7,042 nucleotides of DNA from Bacteroidales bacterium. GTDB taxonomy: Bacteria; Bacteroidota; Bacteroidia; Bacteroidales; F082. Under the pieces are notes generated by a model that saw nothing but the letters and a program-made list of their open reading frames with translations, ran no database searches and had not been told where the DNA came from. Both the position numbers and the translations under genes were made by a program. Numbering within the stretch: the first letter of the stretch is position 1; each line of letters opens with the position of its first letter. Location of the stretch: positions 1 through 7,042 of the forward strand of contig JADYZK010000348.1 in NCBI GenBank assembly GCA_020853175.1, in the 5' to 3' direction. Below, one piece after another: positions 1 to 7,042 of the stretch.

Positions 1-670
1 CAATCGTTTTGAGTTTTTCAACAAATACAAATAGGCCGTCTTTGAGGTAAGGATAGCCCGAAACAAGCAAAATAACTGCTACTAATACCATCACAAAAGC
101 CTGGATGGTATTGGTATAAACCATCGCATTGGCGCCACCAAACATCATATAGCCAAAAACAAAAACAATCACACCTAAAAGGGTATAAACTTCGTTGGTG
201 TTCAAGGCTTTGCTTAACACTTTGGTGATGGCCACCAAAATCAAAACAATGAAGGTAATCAGCAGCACCGAGAGGAAGGCTATAAAAATGGAATAGCCTT
301 TGCTTTTGTAACGACTTCCGATCCAACTCGCTAAAGTAGAGGCTTTTACGCTGCTTCCAAAGCGTCGGAAGCTCTTTGTTAAGATTACCAAAGAAACCAA
401 GGAAGCCAATGGAAAAAACAATCCGAATGATAGGACCGCACTGAAACCATAAGCGGCAATCAAGCCCGGGTTGATGACAAAAGTGGCTGCACTCGTCATG
501 GCCGCCGCCAGTGACAAACCCACAAAAAACGGTGAAAAGTTAACCGAACCCAAAGCGTAATCGTTCATGCTTTTGGTGCGTAAAGCACCGCGGATAACGA
601 AAAACAAGATGGCGATCGCGTATATGACGATGAGAATCCATCCTCCTGTAACTTGTTGTGCTGTGGCCAT
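1..670 (-). CDS. Sodium:solute symporter (SSS family), C-terminus cut by window edge
   Basis: This is the N-terminal 223 residues of a Na+-coupled transporter of the inner membrane; the reading frame is still open at the left edge. The ATG at 668-670 is directly preceded in frame by TAA, so no earlier start is possible. Hydrophobic segments lie at about residues 11-29, 47-74, 78-98, 127-149, 162-177 and 188-206. Residues 55-69 (small residues, then TSAATF and NPG) match the broken first core helix of the LeuT-like fold. Residues 178-190 (GGANAMVYTNTIQ) match the family signature, in which GG, T and Q are conserved; Asn187 replaces the more usual Asp. The family carries sugars, amino acids, pantothenate, acetate or other solutes with sodium. 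The substrate cannot be told from this part. It lies downstream of the thiolase and reductase genes on the same strand, so a small organic acid is possible, but that is only inference. Family assignment is strong. Confidence 0.9.
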   Translation of the reverse strand, partial: MATAQQVTGGWILIVIYAIAILFFVIRGALRTKSMNDYALGSVNFSPFFVGLSLAAAMTSAATFVINPGLIAAYGFSAVLSFGLFFPLASLVSLVILTKSFRRFGSSVKASTLASWIGSRYKSKGYSIFIAFLSVLLITFIVLILVAITKVLSKALNTNEVYTLLGVIVFVFGYMMFGGANAMVYTNTIQAFVMVLVAVILLVSGYPYLKDGLFVFVEKLKTI

Positions 671-713
671 TTAAATGATTGATTTAATTTATATTGAACG
701 AGCTCACCTAAGC

Positions 714-746
714 CAAACTGAAATGGCGTTGTAAAGTTGTTTCAAA
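714..746 (-). promoter_or_regulatory. Possible Bacteroidota-type promoter for the symporter
   Basis: Read on the minus strand, TTTG (743-746) fits the -33 box. After 20-21 bases comes TCAGTTTG (714-721), which differs from TAnnTTTG at one position. Transcription would start near 708, giving a leader of roughly 38 nucleotides. The -7 mismatch is at a conserved base, so this is a weak call made from pattern matching only. Confidence 0.3.
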
Positions 747-760
747 GGCTTTCAACGGCT
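741..760. repeat. Tandem 10-bp direct repeat upstream of the symporter
   Basis: TTCAAAGGCT (741-750) is followed at once by TTCAACGGCT (751-760), with 9 of 10 positions identical. There is no third copy on either side. The unit is about one helical turn, as expected for a protein bound in tandem on one DNA face, and the repeat overlaps the candidate -33 box. A role as an operator is inference; chance is possible. Confidence 0.5.
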
Positions 761-768
761 GATAAAAA

Positions 769-1512
769 TTAAATGGTTACACCACCATCCACGCTGAGTG
801 TTGTTCCATTGATGAAACCCGATTCGGGGCTTGCCAAAAAGAGATATGCAGCAGCAATTTCTTCGGGTTCTCCCAAACGACCAACAGGGGTTTTGTCACG
901 CATTCCGGCCAAAACATTTTCAGGCATTTTTTTTACCATTTCTGTTGCAATAAAGCCTGGAGCTACTGCATTCACTGTGATTCCTTTGCGACCCAATTCT
1001 TTGGCAAGGGTTTTTGTCATGCCGATGAGCGCTGCTTTGGTAGCTACATAATTGGTTTGTCCGAAATTGCCATAAAGCGCCACTACAGAAGAGGTGTTGA
1101 TGATGCGGCCATAGTTTTTTTCTGTCATGAAGGCGGCAACGCATTTGGTGCAGTTAAAAACACCGGTGAGGTTCACGTCAATGACCGACTGCCATTGTTC
1201 GGTGGTCATCTTTTTTAAGGTGCTGTCGCGGGTGATGCCTGCATTGTTGACCAAGATGTCAATCTTTCCAAAAGTGTTGATCACTTCGTTTGTGGCTGCT
1301 TCCACCACTTTAAAATCGGCAGTGTTCACCTTCATAAAGCTGACTTCTGCTCCGGCAGCCGTCAGTGCAGCTGCAGTTTCCTGTCCTTTGGCCTCATTCA
1401 TGTCCCAAATGATGACCTTTGCGCCTTCTTGGGCAAAACGTTGAACGGCTGCTTTACCAATTCCATCGGCTCCTCCGGTGATTACAGCAACCTGATTGTT
1501 AAGCTTTTTCAT
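769..1512 (-). CDS. Short-chain dehydrogenase, FabG/PhaB-type 3-oxoacyl reductase (probable acetoacetyl-CoA reductase)
   Basis: This 247-residue cytoplasmic enzyme is a complete classical SDR. It has TGGADGIG at 12-19 (dinucleotide binding), NNAG at 89-92, and the catalytic tetrad Asn114, Ser142, Tyr155 and Lys159. The stretches NNAGITRD, FGQTNYVATKAAL and GFIATEMV are close to acetoacetyl-CoA reductase PhaB and to FabG. The family reduces a 3-oxoacyl thioester to the (R)-3-hydroxyacyl form. The gene starts 36 bp after the thiolase stop codon on the same strand. The likely reaction is therefore acetoacetyl-CoA to 3-hydroxybutyryl-CoA, although a second FabG for fatty-acid synthesis cannot be excluded. 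Asp37 ends the second beta strand, and no basic residue sits nearby in the glycine motif or just after Asp37. This favours NADH over NADPH. The ATG at 1510-1512 is preceded by a weak purine stretch (AGAG). Confidence 0.93.
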   Translation of the reverse strand: MKKLNNQVAVITGGADGIGKAAVQRFAQEGAKVIIWDMNEAKGQETAAALTAAGAEVSFMKVNTADFKVVEAATNEVINTFGKIDILVNNAGITRDSTLKKMTTEQWQSVIDVNLTGVFNCTKCVAAFMTEKNYGRIINTSSVVALYGNFGQTNYVATKAALIGMTKTLAKELGRKGITVNAVAPGFIATEMVKKMPENVLAGMRDKTPVGRLGEPEEIAAAYLFLASPESGFINGTTLSVDGGVTI

Positions 1513-1548
1513 ATCTCTATTATTTTATTGATGATTAAATAATGTGTC

Positions 1549-2730
1549 TTATGCACGTGAAACGAGCATGGCAATGCCTTGTCCGCCGCCGATACAAAGT
1601 GTGGCCAATCCTTTTTGAAGGTCTCTTTTTTCCATTTCATAAATCAAACTGATCAAAATTCTTGCTCCAGAAGCACCAATCGGATGACCTAGGGCGATGG
1701 CGCCGCCGTTCACATTCACGATATCGGTGTTCAGTTCGAGGTCTTTTACCACGGCCAACGACTGTGCAGCAAAGGCTTCATTGGCTTCGATCAATTGAAG
1801 ATCGGAAATCTTCCAACCGCTGTTTTTGAGTACTTTTTTTGTTGCAGGAACAGGGCCATATCCCATAATTTTGGGGTCGAGGGCAGCATAAGCGCTGCCT
1901 TCTATGGTGGCCAACACCTTCAACCCAAGCTCTTTGGCTTTTTGTTCGCTCATCACGATCAACATAGCAGCTCCGTCGTTGATGCCGGAAGCATTGCCTG
2001 CCGTTACACTGCCGTCAGACTTAAATGCCGGTCGTAGTTTGCTGAGTTTCTCTATCGTCATGCCGTGTTTTGGAAATTCATCCTCACTCACTATGATGGC
2101 ATCACCTTTTCTTTGAGGAATGACAACAGGAACAATCTCGGCTTTGAAACGTCCAGTTTTTTGTGCTTGTTCGGCTTTCAATTGACTGTTGAGTGCAAAT
2201 TGATCCTGCTCTTCGCGGCTGAGGTTCCACTGCGAGGCAATGTTTTCGGCTGTTACGCCCATGTGGTAGTTGTTGAAAGCGTCGGTGAGCCCGTCGAGGA
2301 TCATGCTGTCAACAATGGCACCATCGCCCATGCGGTAGCCGTTGCGGGCTTTAGGAAGCAGATAAGGTGCGTTGGACATGCTTTCGGTACCACCAGCCAA
2401 AATAATATCACATTCACCCAAAATAATTTGCTGCGCAGCCATCATCACCGCCCGCAAACCTGAACCACAGAGTTGGTTGATGGTGATGGCAGGCGTTGTT
2501 TCAGGAATACCGGAGTAGATGCTGATTTGACGCGCGATATTTTGGCCTAACCCGGCTGATAGAATGTTTCCGACAATCACGTCTTCAACTTGTGATGCTT
2601 CTATTCCTGCTCGCTGAATGGCTTCAACGGCAGCGATGCGGCCTAACTCAACGGCACTCACGGAGGATAACGAACCACCAAAGTTGCCTATAGGAGTGCG
2701 GACTGCTGAAACAATAACTGCTTTATTCAT
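1549..2730 (-). CDS. Acetyl-CoA C-acetyltransferase (acetoacetyl-CoA thiolase, biosynthetic type)
   Basis: This 393-residue cytoplasmic thiolase has the full family length and every catalytic residue. Cys88 (QLCGSG) is the acyl-accepting nucleophile. Asn317 (NEAF) and His349 (GHPIGASG) shape the active site, and Cys379 (CIGGGQG) is the acid/base. His155-Met156 (HMG, then TAEN) matches the His-Met pair of the short-chain Zoogloea enzyme PhaA, where the Met marks acetoacetyl-CoA specificity. The enzyme reversibly joins two acetyl-CoA into acetoacetyl-CoA, or splits it. It is the first gene of the leftward unit and is followed after 36 bp by the reductase, an order like phaA-phaB. With no synthase, hydratase or CoA-transferase gene in view, the direction (storage, ketone-body or butyrate-type metabolism) is undecided. 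The usual start ATG is at 2728-2730, giving the standard [13 protein letters not shown] beginning. No clear Shine-Dalgarno sequence precedes it. Confidence 0.96.
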   Translation of the reverse strand: MNKAVIVSAVRTPIGNFGGSLSSVSAVELGRIAAVEAIQRAGIEASQVEDVIVGNILSAGLGQNIARQISIYSGIPETTPAITINQLCGSGLRAVMMAAQQIILGECDIILAGGTESMSNAPYLLPKARNGYRMGDGAIVDSMILDGLTDAFNNYHMGVTAENIASQWNLSREEQDQFALNSQLKAEQAQKTGRFKAEIVPVVIPQRKGDAIIVSEDEFPKHGMTIEKLSKLRPAFKSDGSVTAGNASGINDGAAMLIVMSEQKAKELGLKVLATIEGSAYAALDPKIMGYGPVPATKKVLKNSGWKISDLQLIEANEAFAAQSLAVVKDLELNTDIVNVNGGAIALGHPIGASGARILISLIYEMEKRDLQKGLATLCIGGGQGIAMLVSRA

Positions 2731-2773
2731 GCTGTGATTTTTTGAGTGAAAAACCTATTTTTTAATTTTAATG

Positions 2774-2804
2774 CAAAGAAATCTCAATCGGTTGCAAAGG
2801 TCAA
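2774..2804 (-). promoter_or_regulatory. Candidate proximal promoter of the thiolase-reductase unit
   Basis: On the minus strand, TTG (2802-2804) is followed after 20 bases by TTTCTTTG (2774-2781) and then CA. Spacing is ideal for the Bacteroidota TTG/TAnnTTTG promoter, but the second base of the -7 box is T rather than A. Transcription would begin near 2768, giving a leader of about 38 nucleotides. This is a pattern match only. Confidence 0.4.
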
Positions 2805-2876
2805 TCCTGCTTTCATTTATCAGTGGGTTGACTTAATCGAATTATCTCTATAAATAACCTATAAAATATTATGTAT

Positions 2877-2902
2877 CAAATGTATAAGATGGATTATTTC
2901 AA
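2877..2902 (-). promoter_or_regulatory. Candidate distal promoter of the thiolase-reductase unit
   Basis: On the minus strand, TACATTTG (2877-2884) matches the TAnnTTTG -7 consensus exactly. The nearest TTG (2900-2902) is only 15 bases upstream, shorter than the usual 17-23. If used, it would give a leader of about 140 nucleotides. It is an alternative to the proximal candidate, and both could be active. Confidence 0.3.
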
Positions 2903-2951
2903 CTGGATTGTAATTTCGGACTAAACTTCCTAACAAGCTGTTTTGTTTGTA

Positions 2952-3032
2952 TTTGTGCAACAAGTCATAAAAAGTAGAAAGAATTCCAAAAATTGCAATA
3001 GATCGCGGTCTTATTCGTTAAGTTTGCACAAA
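2952..3032. repeat. 9-bp inverted repeat spanning the outer-membrane gene promoter
   Basis: TTTGTGCAA (2952-2960) and TTGCACAAA (3024-3032) are perfect reverse complements, 63 bp apart. The right arm overlaps the end of the -7 box and the expected transcription start. Widely spaced arms of this kind can be paired operator sites. At this length in AT-rich DNA, chance is a serious alternative. Confidence 0.35.
2993..3026 (+). promoter_or_regulatory. Bacteroidota-type promoter of the outer-membrane protein gene
   Basis: TTG (2993-2995) is followed after 23 bases by TAAGTTTG (3019-3026), an exact match to the TAnnTTTG -7 box, then by CA as is common in this phylum. Transcription would start near 3032, leaving a leader of only about 12 nucleotides before the ATG at 3044. 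No Shine-Dalgarno sequence is present. The TTG lies inside the palindrome ATTGCAAT (2992-2999). Confidence 0.55.
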
Positions 3033-3043
3033 ATCTTATTTCT

Positions 3044-3712
3044 ATGGATAGAAGAGCAGTGTGGCTGTTGTTTTTTGTATTTTTAACAGGTGTTTCTGAA
3101 GCTCAAATCATCAAAGGCTTTGTAGCAGGTGGACTCAATATGTCGCAAGTAGATGGCGATGAGGCGTATGGCTACAAAATGCCCGGTCTCAATGCCGGTG
3201 TTGGTGTGATGGTTCCTTTTAAAGGCAACTGGGACATTTCGTTGGAAACTGCATTCACCCAAAAAGGGGCGAACCAAAAAGCACAATATTCCCAAGATTC
3301 GCTTAATGGCGCATATAAACTACGTTTGAATTACTTGGAAATACCTTTGCTTTTGCACTATACCGATAAAGATTTTATCACCGTTGGCACAGGTTTTTCG
3401 TGGGCAAGCCTCATCACTGCCGATGAATGGGAGCATGGCCGACAAACTGCCACCGACGCAGGCAACGGAGTCTATAAGCCTTACGATGTGAATGTTTTGA
3501 TTGACTTGAAAATGCGTATTTATCGGAAGTTAAAGTTTAACTTTAGGTATGCTTATTCTATGACCAAGATACGCACCCGCGAGTTTACAACACTTGGAAA
3601 TTCTACTCCATGGCACCGCCATCAATACAACAACAACCTCACCTTCAGGCTGGTATATATTTTTAACGAACAACAAAGCGAAAAAGCTTTAAAGGAGGTT
3701 AAAAAGCCTTAA
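3044..3712 (+). CDS. Outer-membrane beta-barrel protein (PF13568/porin-family type)
   Basis: The 222-residue product begins with a signal peptide. Arg3-Arg4 are followed by a hydrophobic core at residues 5-17, and the likely signal peptidase I site is after Ser-Glu-Ala20, before Gln21. The rest alternates polar and hydrophobic residues in short segments, as expected for an outer-membrane beta-barrel of about eight strands. Two stretches are typical of the OMP_b-brl_2 family: ETAFTQKGA at 68-76 and LNYLEIPLLLHY at 95-106. The mature chain has no transport or enzyme motif, and the basic C-terminal tail after about residue 208 is polar. Such proteins are numerous in Bacteroidota and their roles are mostly unknown. 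A database may label it PorT-like, but nothing here shows it is the type IX secretion factor PorT. It is transcribed alone and runs convergently into ligA, with 9 bp between the stop codons. Confidence 0.85.
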   Translation: MDRRAVWLLFFVFLTGVSEAQIIKGFVAGGLNMSQVDGDEAYGYKMPGLNAGVGVMVPFKGNWDISLETAFTQKGANQKAQYSQDSLNGAYKLRLNYLEIPLLLHYTDKDFITVGTGFSWASLITADEWEHGRQTATDAGNGVYKPYDVNVLIDLKMRIYRKLKFNFRYAYSMTKIRTREFTTLGNSTPWHRHQYNNNLTFRLVYIFNEQQSEKALKEVKKP

Positions 3713-3721
3713 AAGGATTGT

Positions 3722-7042
<3,321 letters not shown>

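Larger units (their letters stand above)
671..768. other. Gap between reductase and symporter genes
   Basis: This 98-bp gap is much longer than the 36-bp gap between thiolase and reductase. It holds a tandem 10-bp repeat (741-760) and a weak promoter candidate (714-746), described separately. I see no convincing stem-loop followed by a T-run after the reductase stop codon, so read-through into the symporter remains possible. Confidence 0.6.
2731..3043. other. Divergent AT-rich regulatory region
   Basis: These 313 bp separate the start codons of the leftward thiolase and the rightward outer-membrane protein. I find no open frame with coding character and no RNA gene. The stretch is clearly richer in A and T than the flanking genes, most of all at 2830-2900. 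It holds one good promoter candidate for the right-hand gene, two for the left-hand gene, and a 9-bp inverted repeat with arms at 2952-2960 and 3024-3032. Confidence 0.75.

Noticed and set aside
18..326. 102-codon minus-strand frame inside the symporter region
   Set aside because: It is out of frame with the symporter, which matches its family continuously across this stretch. The Cys/Phe/Tyr-rich translation is typical of a shifted transmembrane gene.
2065..2463. 132-codon open frame on the plus strand inside the thiolase gene
   Set aside because: It is the complement of well-conserved thiolase sequence and has no domain signal of its own.
769..2730. Calling the pair a PHB-synthesis operon (phaA and phaB)
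   Set aside because: The chemistry fits, but no PHA synthase gene is present and FabG and PhaB are hard to separate by sequence, so gene symbols were withheld.
3691..3699. AAAGGAGGT, a perfect Shine-Dalgarno-like sequence
   Set aside because: It encodes part of the Lys-rich tail of the outer-membrane protein, and no start codon with a credible frame follows at the right distance.
3044..3712. Naming the beta-barrel protein PorT (type IX secretion)
   Set aside because: The resemblance is only to the broad PF13568 barrel family, and no other type IX secretion gene is nearby.

Overview
The window looks like a piece of a Bacteroidota chromosome (Flavobacteriales- or Sphingobacteriales-like; the exact genus cannot be read). 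Four signs support this. Intergenic DNA is AT-rich and carries TAnnTTTG-type -7 promoter boxes. Start codons mostly lack a clear Shine-Dalgarno sequence. One gene encodes an outer-membrane beta-barrel of the PF13568 type that is abundant in this phylum. The DNA ligase has phylum-typical variants such as TLKMQD and [10 protein letters not shown] see no RNA genes, insertion sequences, CRISPR arrays or phage genes.

Layout: positions 1-2730 hold three genes on the minus strand, transcribed right to left. They are an acetoacetyl-CoA thiolase (1549-2730), a FabG/PhaB-type short-chain reductase (769-1512), and the N-terminal 223 residues of a sodium:solute symporter (runs off the left edge). Thiolase plus reductase would convert two acetyl-CoA to 3-hydroxybutyryl-CoA, as PhaA and PhaB do, but no polymer synthase gene (phaC) is visible. 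A 98-bp gap before the symporter contains a tandem 10-bp repeat and a possible promoter.

Positions 2731-3043 form a divergent, AT-rich regulatory region. It serves the thiolase leftwards and a secreted outer-membrane beta-barrel protein (3044-3712) rightwards.

Positions 3722-7042 hold a second minus-strand unit. A GT22 (ALG9/PIG-B-like) membrane mannosyltransferase, whose 5' end lies beyond the right edge, overlaps NAD+-dependent DNA ligase ligA in a TGATG junction. ligA converges on the beta-barrel gene with only 9 bp between their stop codons.

Most of the window is ordinary core genome. I found no clearly new multi-gene system. The points most worth a second look are the phaA-phaB-like pair with an apparently NADH-type reductase, the bacterial GT22 enzyme coupled to ligA, and two small repeat structures that overlap predicted promoters.
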